A DNA stretch of 64,000 nucleotides, from contig NZ_CP062310.1 in the NCBI RefSeq assembly GCF_014876775.1, positions 1,341,699-1,405,698 of the forward strand. The letters run 5' to 3'. Every line of letters begins with the position of its first letter. The first letter of the stretch is position 1. The translations under genes were made by a program, and so were the position numbers. This document shows, in pieces, positions 17,242-25,291 of this stretch. Origin of the DNA: Infirmifilum lucidum. Lineage in GTDB: Archaea; Thermoproteota; Thermoprotei; Thermofilales; Thermofilaceae. The notes under the pieces were generated by a model. It did not search any database, had not been told where the DNA came from, and was given only the letters and a program-made list of their open reading frames with translations.

Positions 17242-17657
17242 CACCTTGAAAGTGCTAGGACGTTGTACGGGCAGTAACTCGTGCAGTAGCCGCAGTGCAC
17301 GCAGATTATAGGCTTGTTGCTTTCATAGTCCCACATCACAGCTCCTATAGGGCAGGCCCTGGCACAGTTCCCACAGCCAATACACTTCTGCGCGTTCAGG
17401 ATGACACCTCCCCCTTTGCGTCTCACAAGCGCCCTCGTCGGGCAGACTGCTGCACAAGACGGATCCTCGCAGCCCCTACAGACAACTACTTTAAAGCCTC
17501 TCTCGACTCCCCCGATGCTCGCAACGTGTATGGCGGATTTCGCCAGCCCGCCTTCGCCGAAGCGCCTCGAGCAGGCAAACATGCACGACATGCACCCGAC
17601 GCACTTATTGACGTCCTGTACGACTAGCCTCGACACACTTGTCGAATCCTTCTCCAT
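17241..17657 (-). CDS. Polyferredoxin with four [4Fe-4S] motifs
   Basis: 138 residues with four cysteine clusters: CVGCMSCMFAC, CRGCEDPSCAAVCP, CIGCGNCARACP and CVHCGYCTSYCP. This is the HycB/DmsB-like electron-transfer subunit layout, able to hold four [4Fe-4S] centres as a wire. Being the first gene of the operon with AOR it is the probable electron acceptor or relay for that enzyme. A TATA-like AT-rich element lies 15-25 nt upstream of ATG 17657, and the region up to the CBS gene at 17740 holds both divergent promoters. Confidence 0.88.
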   Translation of the reverse strand: MEKDSTSVSRLVVQDVNKCVGCMSCMFACSRRFGEGGLAKSAIHVASIGGVERGFKVVVCRGCEDPSCAAVCPTRALVRRKGGGVILNAQKCIGCGNCARACPIGAVMWDYESNKPIICVHCGYCTSYCPYNVLALSR

Positions 17658-17739
17658 GTAAAATACTTTCTGATTATATCTGATTACAACTAGTTGAAAA
17701 TGAGGTTTTTATAAGACTCCCGCGATCATCTATAACGCT

Positions 17740-18861
17740 ATGGGCAGTTCTCACCAGAGGGATTTTCTCGTAGAGCTGGAGCCCCTCGGGTTAAACCAGA
17801 CAGTTTCTGTGGCTGCTGAAAGGATGTGGCGCTACGAGGTACCTGTTACCCCAGTAGTCGACGACGAGGGTAAGTACTTTGGTGTTGTCTCTATATTCAC
17901 CATTCTAAAGACTCGAGCTCACGGTGAAGCGAAGCTCAGGAACGTAGCTGAGAGAGCCCCCACACTAACCTATCCGGTTGATCCTGTTCACGCTGCTAGG
18001 CTTCTCACTAAGACAGGCTTACCGGGCCTAGCCGTCCTCGAGGGGGACAGGGTGATAGGTGTTGTCTCGGCTAGGAGGGTGATACTCTCCCTGAATCTCG
18101 CCCCCCGCGTCCCTGCTAAGCACTTCATGTACTCCGTTGAGCCGCTAAAACCAGAAGACAGCGTGGAGAAGGCCAGGAAGGTGATCTCTGAGGTGGGCTT
18201 GAGGCTGGCCCCTGTAGTGCACGGGGACAGGCTTGTAGGCGTCGTGAGAGTATACGACCTGGTAAACTTCGTCTACAACACCCCCCTCAGGAGGGACAGG
18301 CTGGGCGAGGTTCGCGGTGAGGCCGAGTATTTCCTCTCGCAACCCGTCTCGAAGATGATGATCCCAACAAGCAGGGTACTGTCCATAGACCAGGTTCCCA
18401 GCAGAGAGGATCTCGCCGAAGGTGTAGTCGTCTTGGAGAACCAGAGGGTAGCCGGCGTGATATCGCCTTACCTCTTCCTCCGGAGGCTACTACCACAAGT
18501 AGAGGAGGCAAGGCTCCCGGTGAGGATCGAGGGAATAGAGGGGCTCGACTTCATAGAGCAGAACCTCATAATGAAAAAAGCCCTTGAAACAGCAAAGGAC
18601 GTGGCTGAGAGGGCAAGCCTCTTGAGCCTGACTGTCGTGGTCAAGCCACGGGAGAAGGCCGGCGAGAGGCGCAGGTTCGACGTAGCCACCTCCATAAAAC
18701 TGGACAAAGGCATGCACTCAGCTTCCTCCTCGGGGTGGGACGCCGTGCAGGCCGCATACGACGCATTGGAGGCCGTGTACAAGAGCTTTTCAAAGATAAA
18801 AGACAAGAAAAGAGAGCTAAGAATCGGTAAAGCACGTCTCAGGAAGTTCCTTGGTTTATAA
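17740..18861 (+). CDS. Four-CBS protein fused to an HPF/YfiA-like domain
   Basis: 373 residues. Two Bateman pairs can be read: CBS1 about 10-55, CBS2 about 68-112, CBS3 about 128-180, and a degenerate CBS4 about 205-255. The last 95 residues (LSLTVVVKPRE, RFDVATSIKL, then DAVQAAYDALEAVYKSFSKIKDKK) resemble ribosome hibernation promoting factor, in which beta strands lead to an AID-like helix and a basic helix. The tail is highly basic. This suggests adenine-nucleotide-sensing ribosome silencing. CBS domains are clear; the HPF relation is from pattern only. TATA-like ttttataag lies about 30 nt upstream. Confidence 0.65.
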   Translation: MGSSHQRDFLVELEPLGLNQTVSVAAERMWRYEVPVTPVVDDEGKYFGVVSIFTILKTRAHGEAKLRNVAERAPTLTYPVDPVHAARLLTKTGLPGLAVLEGDRVIGVVSARRVILSLNLAPRVPAKHFMYSVEPLKPEDSVEKARKVISEVGLRLAPVVHGDRLVGVVRVYDLVNFVYNTPLRRDRLGEVRGEAEYFLSQPVSKMMIPTSRVLSIDQVPSREDLAEGVVVLENQRVAGVISPYLFLRRLLPQVEEARLPVRIEGIEGLDFIEQNLIMKKALETAKDVAERASLLSLTVVVKPREKAGERRRFDVATSIKLDKGMHSASSSGWDAVQAAYDALEAVYKSFSKIKDKKRELRIGKARLRKFLGL

Positions 18862-18870
18862 TACTCACGC

Positions 18871-19443
18871 TTATTCTTTCGAATTAGATTTTTCTCCTTC
18901 AATACTTTGGAGGTTTAATTCTTCAAGGGAAACTGTTGGACTGGTAGCTCCTTCTCGAATCTGTGTTTCCTCTCTGGCTACAGTTCCTTCACTTATAGTC
19001 TCTTCAACCATGGGAAACGGCCTCTCGTACCTTAAGCGGGTATACCCCACCTCTATCACATCACCTTCTTTCAGAGGGTAAGGCTCGCCAGCTCTTATTT
19101 TGTTACCATTTACTAAGGTAGGGTTAGTCGGGTTTAAATCTTCCCAGAAGCACTCCCCGTCCCGGCATGTAATCTTCGCGTGGCCAAACTTGCCCCTCAA
19201 GGGGGAGTAACGTGTTACGTATGTATCCTTAACTGGAAACTCGAAGACCAGACTACCCCCACCGTCAAAGAGTGCGACTTTATTATTTTCGGGGTTCCTT
19301 CCAATAATCAGGTATCCATTAGAAGGGAGTGTGAATTGTACACCAAAGCCTTCCAGAATGAGAAACCCAGAAGCCGAAAACACTGATGTTTCAGGGTATA
19401 GAAGGCTCAGCTTTTGTTTTTTGAACAGCCTTATGCGAACCAT
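18871..19443 (-). CDS. FHA-domain protein with Thr-rich tail
   Basis: 190 residues, no membrane segment. The FHA fold spans about 40-135 with LIIGRNPENNKV, RYSPLRGKFGHAKI (an imperfect SxxH region), CFWEDLNPTNPTLVNG and LKEGDVIEVG. The C-terminal 45 residues are acidic and rich in Thr-Glu (VEETISEGTVAREETQI), resembling the phosphorylatable tails of small FHA regulators such as GarA. It is the soluble FHA protein of this window, 8 kb from the kinase/phosphatase island, and a candidate substrate or adaptor. Functional link is inference. Confidence 0.75.
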   Translation of the reverse strand: MVRIRLFKKQKLSLLYPETSVFSASGFLILEGFGVQFTLPSNGYLIIGRNPENNKVALFDGGGSLVFEFPVKDTYVTRYSPLRGKFGHAKITCRDGECFWEDLNPTNPTLVNGNKIRAGEPYPLKEGDVIEVGYTRLRYERPFPMVEETISEGTVAREETQIREGATSPTVSLEELNLQSIEGEKSNSKE

Positions 19444-19754
19444 GACAACTACGTGTGAAATGTTAATCAGAGCGTATTAAAGCTTTACTTCTTCTGTTAA
19501 TGATGAAAATCCAAGTCTTCTTCCTAGAGGAGAATCTACACTTGAAAGCTTTGCCCTTCAGGGGGGATGTATGGAAACGGGGTAGAGGGGTAGCAGGCTG
19601 AAGGCCTAGTTCTAGCCTGGACAGAAGGGTTTAGCCCCAAACCCCCACCTAGCGAGAATTCACTAGAGCGGACTACGGCCGTTTTCCAGCATTCGTTTTC
19701 CAGCATTCTCTCAACCTAAAATCTTTTTCTAGGAATTACTGCCTTTCTGATATC
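19444..19754. other. Gene-free stretch with a 14-bp tandem repeat
   Basis: No ORF is supported in these 311 bases. GTTTTCCAGCATTC occurs twice in tandem at 19681-19708. GGGTTT/AAACCC (19627-19632/19639-19644) could form a short hairpin. The sequence ctaaaatctttttc near 19716-19730 probably contains the promoter of the phosphoribosyltransferase gene. Confidence 0.5.
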
Positions 19755-20402
19755 GTGGCTGACATTTTTCGTGACAGGATTCACGCGGGCAGATTGTTGG
19801 CTGAGAAGCTCCTCCAGGCTATAGGTGTCCAGCTGAACATGATGGTTCTCGGAATACCGAGAGGCGGCGTCGTCACCGCTAGGAGCGTCGCCGACCAGGT
19901 AAACGCGCCGCTCAGTGTTATAGTCTCACGCAAGCTACGCGCCCCCTACAACCCGGAGCTCGGTATAGGGGCCGTGAGCGAGCACGACGCGCTCTACGTC
20001 AACTGGGAGCTCGTGCACGAGCTCGGCATTACAGAAGACTACCTTAAGAAGGAGGTAGAGTACCAGAAGAAGAGGGTTCAGGAGTACGTCCTGAAGTTTA
20101 GGGGAGGAGCCCCCCTCTCCCTGAAAGGCTCAACTGCAGTCATCGTAGACGACGGGGTAGCGACAGGCGCCACAGTAATAGCTGCAGCCATAGCCGCCAG
20201 GAACGCTGGCGCATCCAAGGTCGTGGTAGCGACGCCCGTGATAGCTGAAGACGTCGCGGGCCTGGTTGCCAGGTACTGCGACCAGCTCGTCTGGGTTCTG
20301 AGGCCCAGGATACTCTACGCCGTGGGAATGTACTACGAGGACTTCAGCGAAGTCACGGACGAGGAGGTACTGTCGCTACTCAGGAGCTCCACACCACAGT
20401 GA
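19755..20402 (+). CDS. Phosphoribosyltransferase-family protein
   Basis: 215 residues of type I PRTase fold. The PRPP-binding motif is VIVDDGVATGATV near residue 131, and the N-terminal IPRGGVVTARSVAD and SRKLRAPYNPELGIGAVSE are typical of the family often annotated as predicted phosphoribosyltransferase or fused to hydrolases. The base acceptor is unknown. GTG start at 19755. It converges with the secreted-protein gene 4 nt downstream. Confidence 0.8.
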   Translation: MADIFRDRIHAGRLLAEKLLQAIGVQLNMMVLGIPRGGVVTARSVADQVNAPLSVIVSRKLRAPYNPELGIGAVSEHDALYVNWELVHELGITEDYLKKEVEYQKKRVQEYVLKFRGGAPLSLKGSTAVIVDDGVATGATVIAAAIAARNAGASKVVVATPVIAEDVAGLVARYCDQLVWVLRPRILYAVGMYYEDFSEVTDEEVLSLLRSSTPQ

Positions 20403-20406
20403 AGCC

Positions 20407-21762
20407 CTAGCTCCTCCACTGTGGTCTCTCCCATATAGTGCCGTTAGACCAGACGTATACAACGTAAGCTATTGTCGAGCCTGCGTCCAGCTCTACATAT
20501 AGTGACGGGGGAGCCCGACCCTTGGCTTCACTGTAGAAGTAGTGGCCTACGATTAGAGGCTCAACCCCGCCAGGCCTGTCGGGATCCAGGTAAAACACTG
20601 CTGAAGGCTCTACCCACCACGTTACGTTGGGGACGTGTTGACACGGAGCGTGAGTCCACCGGACTATACCCTTTGAAGAATATTTAAGAGTGGTGTAGCT
20701 AACTGCATTCGGGTCATAGGAAGCTGATGTTGACACACCCGCCCTAGTGGGTTTCACACTCACGGTAAACTTTGTACACGATGTATTTATTCCAGGCTCG
20801 TAGCCAAGGAGGATTTGACCCGGGAATATGTCTGTCATCCCGTCTACCTCGGTAACTGCCTTGCTGAACGTCCAGTGTATCGGCCCAGAGCTATACACTG
20901 TAGTTAAATGGGCGACGCGTACTAGGAAATACCTGTATAGCTTGCCGCTGGCGCCCTGCGAGCTGTAGTAATAATACTTGCTTCTCACATGAATTCTACC
21001 CGCCTTCATACCGTAGTACTCAATACTGGATGTTTTCCAGTCAACCCATCCAATCAGGGTGAAACCGGTGATGTTCGTAATGGAGTGTGTAGAACCCGCC
21101 CTCCTGCCCACTACCTCTGTAATCCAGTCTAACCACTCGGCTACAAGCCTTTCTAGGGGGTACATGCCCTCCAAGACGAAGTAGCACGGAATGTATCCCG
21201 TCTTATCCCGCTCAGCATGGACAGCGAATATCGTGACTTCTGGCTTCAACCTGAAGCTGGTGATCCTGTCGGGGCCTCCTGCGCTAGCGACCCAGAGTGT
21301 GAATTGGGAGGCTATTGAGTCCCTGCCTATGGTTCCAGTGAAGGCGTTGCCCGCATCACGTCCTATGACGGCTATTGGTTTTCCCGACGCGAGAGCCTCC
21401 CTGACGGTGTCTCTCAGAGTAGCCCCGTGGCGGCGAGCCCACCCCGTGTCTACGAGTAGCGCTGTAGCCTGCGTGGCGTGGGCGGGCTCCAGTGTAGTCG
21501 AGACTCTCGCAGGTACTCCAAGCCTGCCGAAGACTTTGCGGAACATCTCCACCTTATCTTCTGTGGCCAGGACATAGACATTGAAGCCCTCGGGAAGTCG
21601 GTACGCGGGGGTCTTGGCTTCTTGGGAACCCGTACCTGTATGGGGGGTTGTAGTAGTTGGAGCGATGTAAAGTGCTATTGCGGGGGCGAATACTATCAGG
21701 ACAATCGCCACGAGAGAGCCTAACGCTACTAGTTCCTGGAGCCCCCTTCCCCGGTTCATCAT
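20407..21762 (-). CDS. Secreted or membrane-anchored protein of unknown function
   Basis: About 451 residues from ATG 21762. After MMNRGRGLQ a single hydrophobic helix (ALGSLVAIVLIVFAPAIALYI) anchors it, followed by a Thr/Pro linker and a large ectodomain. The first part (VYVLATEDKVEMF..LLVDTGWA..GKPIAVIGRDAGNAF) looks like a Rossmann-type alpha/beta domain. The rest is Tyr/Ser/Thr-rich beta-type sequence. No catalytic motif is recognised. The longer ORF to 21882 adds 40 unlikely residues. Surface location is inferred from the helix and composition. Confidence 0.6.
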   Translation of the reverse strand: MMNRGRGLQELVALGSLVAIVLIVFAPAIALYIAPTTTTPHTGTGSQEAKTPAYRLPEGFNVYVLATEDKVEMFRKVFGRLGVPARVSTTLEPAHATQATALLVDTGWARRHGATLRDTVREALASGKPIAVIGRDAGNAFTGTIGRDSIASQFTLWVASAGGPDRITSFRLKPEVTIFAVHAERDKTGYIPCYFVLEGMYPLERLVAEWLDWITEVVGRRAGSTHSITNITGFTLIGWVDWKTSSIEYYGMKAGRIHVRSKYYYYSSQGASGKLYRYFLVRVAHLTTVYSSGPIHWTFSKAVTEVDGMTDIFPGQILLGYEPGINTSCTKFTVSVKPTRAGVSTSASYDPNAVSYTTLKYSSKGIVRWTHAPCQHVPNVTWWVEPSAVFYLDPDRPGGVEPLIVGHYFYSEAKGRAPPSLYVELDAGSTIAYVVYVWSNGTIWERPQWRS

Positions 21763-21976
21763 CTTGTTTTTGATAACAGGGCTATATATACCGTTGTAGC
21801 GGCCACGGGAACCCTCCAGCGCCCCTACAGGGTAGTCTTCCAGCCCTAGCCGGCAGGGGGTGGCACGAAGTACGGGCGTCAAGGCGCCCTTGCCAGAGGC
21901 GCTGAATCAATGGCTACTCTTCTCCAAAGGTGTGAGCGCACCCGGGTTAAGGCAGGGCGGGAGCAGTACGCTGTTG

Positions 21977-23050
21977 TCAGGCCGTGACTATTTTGAACCC
22001 TGCGGCCTTCCTGAGCCTATTCATCACTGTTAGGCCTAGCCCCCTCTCCTCGAAGCCCTCAGCCACTATGAAGTCCACGCCCCTCCTGTCGAGCTCCCGC
22101 AGGGCCCCGAAGAGGTTCCTCGCTACCACGAACATGTTGCCGCGGGGGCCCAGGCTTAAGACCTCCTTGAAGCCTTCGTAGTAGTGGAGAGTCTCGTCGC
22201 TACACAGGATGCCGACTCTCAGCCCCCTCGAGGCCTTCTCAACAGCTATTTCCCTGACTTTCTCGGCGAGCCGGGCGAGATCCGAGTAGTTATCGAGCTC
22301 CACCACGACCATCTCCGCTTTAGGGGCGTAGTGGCGGTACTTAGTCCCGGGAGCTATAGCCCTCTCGGCCTCCCCGAGCCCCCTAGCAAAACTGGGAACT
22401 ACTATCTTTTGCCCGACGAGCCTCTCGACATCCTCTACGGGTAGTGCGCCGGGCCGTATAAGGACGGGCGGGTTTTCGGTCAAGTCGATTATCGTCGACT
22501 CTACACCGTGCAACGTCTCCCCCGAGTCTATGACTGCATCGATCTCCCCGTCAAAGTCCTCGAGAACGTGCTCCGCCCGCGTCGGAGACGGCCTACCTGA
22601 CTTGTTAGCACTCGGGGCAGCTATGGGCTCCCCAACCTCCTCGATGAGCCCCAGCGCGACTGGGTGTGAGGGAACCCTGACAGCAACCTTCGGCAGGCCG
22701 GCTGTAACCTCGTCTAGAACCTTCTCCCCCCGGTAGAGGATGAGCGTGAGGGGGCCTGGCCAGAACCTCTCGGCGAGCTTGAACGCCAGCTCGGGTACGT
22801 CGCGCGCCACGCTATGTAGCCAGTCGGGCGAGGCTAGGTGCAGTATAAGGGGGTTGTCAGGGGGCCTGCCCTTAACTTTAAATATCCTCAGTACTGCCTC
22901 GTGAATGCTCGCTACTGCGCCTAAGCCGTAGACTGTCTCTGTCGGGAAGGCTACGAGCCCCCCCATCTTCAGAATACCGGCTACTCTCTCGATAAGCGTC
23001 CTGTCAGGATTTTCAGGGCTTATCTTCACAACGATTGCCTGCTTGTGCAC
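21977..23050 (-). CDS. sua5: Threonylcarbamoyl-AMP synthase Sua5
   Basis: 357 residues. The YrdC domain (1-200) carries FPTETVYGLGA, KGRPPDNPLILH, PSANKSGRPSPT and a VESTIIDL motif. The C-terminal Sua5 domain (about 235-357) has YRHYAPKAEMVVV, the typical linker that covers the active site. The enzyme makes L-threonylcarbamoyl-AMP from threonine, bicarbonate and ATP for t6A37 in tRNAs. GTG start at 23050. Full two-domain length, no oddities. The closely packed upstream gene is on the same strand. Confidence 0.93.
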   Translation of the reverse strand: MHKQAIVVKISPENPDRTLIERVAGILKMGGLVAFPTETVYGLGAVASIHEAVLRIFKVKGRPPDNPLILHLASPDWLHSVARDVPELAFKLAERFWPGPLTLILYRGEKVLDEVTAGLPKVAVRVPSHPVALGLIEEVGEPIAAPSANKSGRPSPTRAEHVLEDFDGEIDAVIDSGETLHGVESTIIDLTENPPVLIRPGALPVEDVERLVGQKIVVPSFARGLGEAERAIAPGTKYRHYAPKAEMVVVELDNYSDLARLAEKVREIAVEKASRGLRVGILCSDETLHYYEGFKEVLSLGPRGNMFVVARNLFGALRELDRRGVDFIVAEGFEERGLGLTVMNRLRKAAGFKIVTA

Positions 23051-23395
23051 GCCGGATGCACCCAGTGGGTAGTCTAGGAGTACTAGGCTCTAAATAAAGC
23101 CCCCCTCCCCAAACACCCCTTTCGGGGTTATACCGGTCATTGGGGGGGCAATGAATACGTCGCTTTAGGCATATTTCTGCTTTTCTAGCGTCCCGGCCCT
23201 CGAACACCTAGAGGGCGTTAGTATCCACTCCTCTCCCAGGTAGGGCCGGAAGGCAGGTGGCACGCTCACTTCGTGTCCCGGATTTGCCTAGCTCGTCAGC
23301 ACTAGGAGTCGGAGTACATCCTTTTCCCTCCTTTCGACAAAAAACGTATTTTTGGAGAGCAATCGTTATATACCTCTTAGAAGAGTAAGGGCTCA
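23051..23395. other. Gene-free stretch with alternative hairpins and a promoter
   Basis: No ORF is supported here. GCCCTC (23196-23201) can pair with GAGGGC (23211-23216), while the overlapping CCGGCCCT (23193-23200) can pair with AGGGCCGG (23242-23249), so the two helices exclude each other. CACG/CGTG around 23260-23275 adds a third hairpin. GTTATATACC (about 23365-23374) is a good TATA box 27 nt before ATG 23396. Confidence 0.4.
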
Positions 23396-24094
23396 ATGAC
23401 CCCCCTGATAAACGAGATAATATACGCTATAGCGCTGATGTTCTGGGTTCTACTCGTGGTCATGGTGATCTCGCGTCTCACCTACGACTACTTTGCCAGG
23501 CGCGAGAGCCACAAGGTAGCGATATACTACGCCAGGAAAGTCATCCACATCCTAGCCGGTGGAGTAGTAGCCCTGCTAATCGCCCTGTACCCCATCTTCC
23601 AAACACCGCTCCTGCCGTTCATCATGGGAATACTCTTCGCAGTATTCACCTACATCCCCCACAAGACTGGGAAGCTCATGTACTGGTTCCAGGATCCCGA
23701 GAACATATACGAGGTCGACTTCTGCATAATGTGGGCTATCTTCATAACACTAGGCTGGTTCGCCGGGAAACAACTGGGCTACAACAGCCCGTTCCTCTTC
23801 GGCGCCCTACCACTCCTATTCATGGCCGTCGGAGACGGAGTCACGGGCATAGTAAGGAACGCCCTCTTCAAGAGGAGAGTCAAGCACTGGAGCGGCAACC
23901 TGGCGATGTTTATCGTCAGCGCGGCTATGGCCCTTGCTCTCGGCTTCGGCGTTCCCGGGGTTCTCTCTGCGCTTGCGGCCAGCGTTGTCGAGCAGTTCGA
24001 GCACGTCGGGAACATAAAGCTAGACGACAACATTACAGTCCCGCTGGTGTCTTTTGCGACGCTATACATGCTCCAGTCTGCAAGTCTACTATAA
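23396..24094 (+). CDS. Dolichol/phytol kinase-like CTP-dependent lipid kinase
   Basis: 232 residues with about seven membrane helices. The segments YYARKVIHILAGGVVAL near 41-58, VGDGVTGIVRN near 144, HWSGNLAMF near 162 and VEQFEHVGNIKLDDNITVPL near 200 match the SEC59/DGK1/VTE5 family, in which RKxxH, GDxxAxxxG and the final DDN are active-site elements. Such enzymes phosphorylate polyprenols, phytol or diacylglycerol with CTP. In an archaeon a geranylgeraniol, archaetidyl or dolichol substrate is plausible. Leaderless start supported by the TATA box at 23365. Confidence 0.75.
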   Translation: MTPLINEIIYAIALMFWVLLVVMVISRLTYDYFARRESHKVAIYYARKVIHILAGGVVALLIALYPIFQTPLLPFIMGILFAVFTYIPHKTGKLMYWFQDPENIYEVDFCIMWAIFITLGWFAGKQLGYNSPFLFGALPLLFMAVGDGVTGIVRNALFKRRVKHWSGNLAMFIVSAAMALALGFGVPGVLSALAASVVEQFEHVGNIKLDDNITVPLVSFATLYMLQSASLL

Positions 24095-24273
24095 ACACAC
24101 GGTGCTTAAGCTCACCTAGAGTGGAGAGTCTATCAAACCGCTCGAACGTGACGACGCGGCGCCACACGAAGCTACCGTAGGTTACAGACCTGGAGAACAC
24201 GTTGTGTAGAGGCTTTTCGCATCTTTCGAAGCAAAGCAATAAATAGTCCTGTATTGTGGGAATTGTGGGAACC

Positions 24274-24552
24274 ATGGTCGAAGTAGTCGTAGTCGACGAT
24301 AGGGGCAGGGTGGTCATCCCCAGGGGGGTTCGAGAGAGGCTGGGCTTGTCCAGAGGTAGCAGGCTGTTACTAGTGGAACTTGGCAGTGACACGATAGTTC
24401 TAAGGAAGCTGGACGTCAGGACAGTTCTGGAGGAGATAGCCAGGGAGGTGAAGGAGAAGGGGGTTCCTCTGGAGAGGATTGAGCACGAAGTAGAGAAAGA
24501 GGCCAGCGAAGTTGCGTCAAAGAGGATCGAGGAAATTCTTGCTGGACACTAA
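24274..24552 (+). CDS. vapB: VapB-type antitoxin, AbrB/SpoVT fold
   Basis: 92 residues. The N-terminal swapped-hairpin DNA-binding domain reads VVVDDRGRVVIPRGVRERLGL with the following GSRLLLVELGSDTIVLRKL. The C-terminal acidic helical tail (ERIEHEVEKEASEVASKRIEEIL) would wrap the toxin. ATG 24274 is used rather than GTG 24256. AATAAATAG near 24238 is a candidate TATA box. The toxin gene starts inside its last codons. Confidence 0.82.
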   Translation: MVEVVVVDDRGRVVIPRGVRERLGLSRGSRLLLVELGSDTIVLRKLDVRTVLEEIAREVKEKGVPLERIEHEVEKEASEVASKRIEEILAGH

Positions 24553-24957
24553 CGTCTTTCTGCCGCATTTAAATCAGGGTGGACTAGAACTACAGAGCTT
24601 TTACTGGAGCTAGTATCTAACCCCGACTACGAGCTTGTAGGCAACTCTGTGTTACTGGAGGAGTACAGAAGATGGGTTTTAAAGCTAAGCCTGGAAGATT
24701 CAGTACTGCGGGAGCCTGCCACAGCCCTCTACTCTCTCCTCAAGAGCAAGATGAGGCCCGTGGAGCCAGACAAGGAGCACCTGGAGGCTTGTAAACCCTA
24801 CTTCCCCGAGAGCGAGAAAGCAGACTTGTACCATGCAACGTGCCTGAAGACCGGTGCAACCCTCATATCTAACGACAAGCACTTTTACGGGATAAGGGCG
24901 ACCGGGCTCATCAGGGTGCTGAAGGCAAGTGAAGCCATAAGGGAAATCCTGAGCTGA
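24539..24957 (+). pseudogene. vapC: VapC PIN-domain toxin split by a -1 frameshift
   Basis: TTG 24539 begins a PIN domain (LLDTNVFLPHLN) overlapping vapB by 14 nt, but this frame ends at a TAG near 24611. The rest of the domain continues in the -1 frame: TTELLLELVSNPDYELVGNS, LLEEYRRW, SEKADLYHA, LISNDKHFYGI. All four acidic PIN positions are present across the two frames, so only the frame is broken. At the junction the zero-frame codons cat tta aat contain T TTA AAT (24568-24574), a canonical X XXY YYZ slippery heptamer. It may be a pseudogene, a sequencing slip, or a recoded gene. Confidence 0.7.
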
Positions 24958-25124
24958 AGCCCCGCCCTACGCACCAGCCCCCAGCCTCTCAGCTCTGGTA
25001 TACACAGGAACACCTCTAGGGTTTGTTTTCCGCGACGCTCCCCCTCTTGCATAGAGATCCTAGAATAAGTCTTCCATAAACGCCTTCTGTTCTAAAGGCT
25101 AAGGCCTTTTTTAGTCGTAGTAAC
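24958..25124. other. Short intergenic stretch
   Basis: Between the convergent vapC and zinc-ribbon membrane protein genes. AAGGCC-TTTTTTAG near 25100-25113 may be a terminator. Nothing else is recognised. Confidence 0.3.
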
Positions 25125-25291
25125 TGGATCAAGTATTCTCTTCACACAACTACTCGCCCTTATGAGCCTACTCAACGTATTTTTTGCAGTTGAAGCAGTA
25201 GAACTTGTTTAGGCTGTTGATGTATGTTGCTGGCAGGCCACAAGTAGGGCAAACCCTCCCTGCTGAGGCTTCACTCACGCCAGAACCAAGT
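25125..25291. repeat. 167-bp direct repeat, copy 1
   Basis: Base-for-base identical by eye to 26512-26678, same orientation, 1387 bp apart. It covers the last 41 codons of the membrane protein (its zinc ribbon) plus 43 bp beyond the stop. Confidence 0.95.

Noticed and set aside
19532-19548. GAATCTACACTTGAAAG, similar to the end of crenarchaeal CRISPR repeats
   Set aside because: It occurs once, no spacing pattern or second copy is visible, and no cas gene lies in the window.
23238-23262. CCAGG..CCGGAAGG resembling the SRP helix 8 loop
   Set aside because: The following bases (CAGGTGG) do not match the conserved AGCA region and no Alu domain is present nearby.
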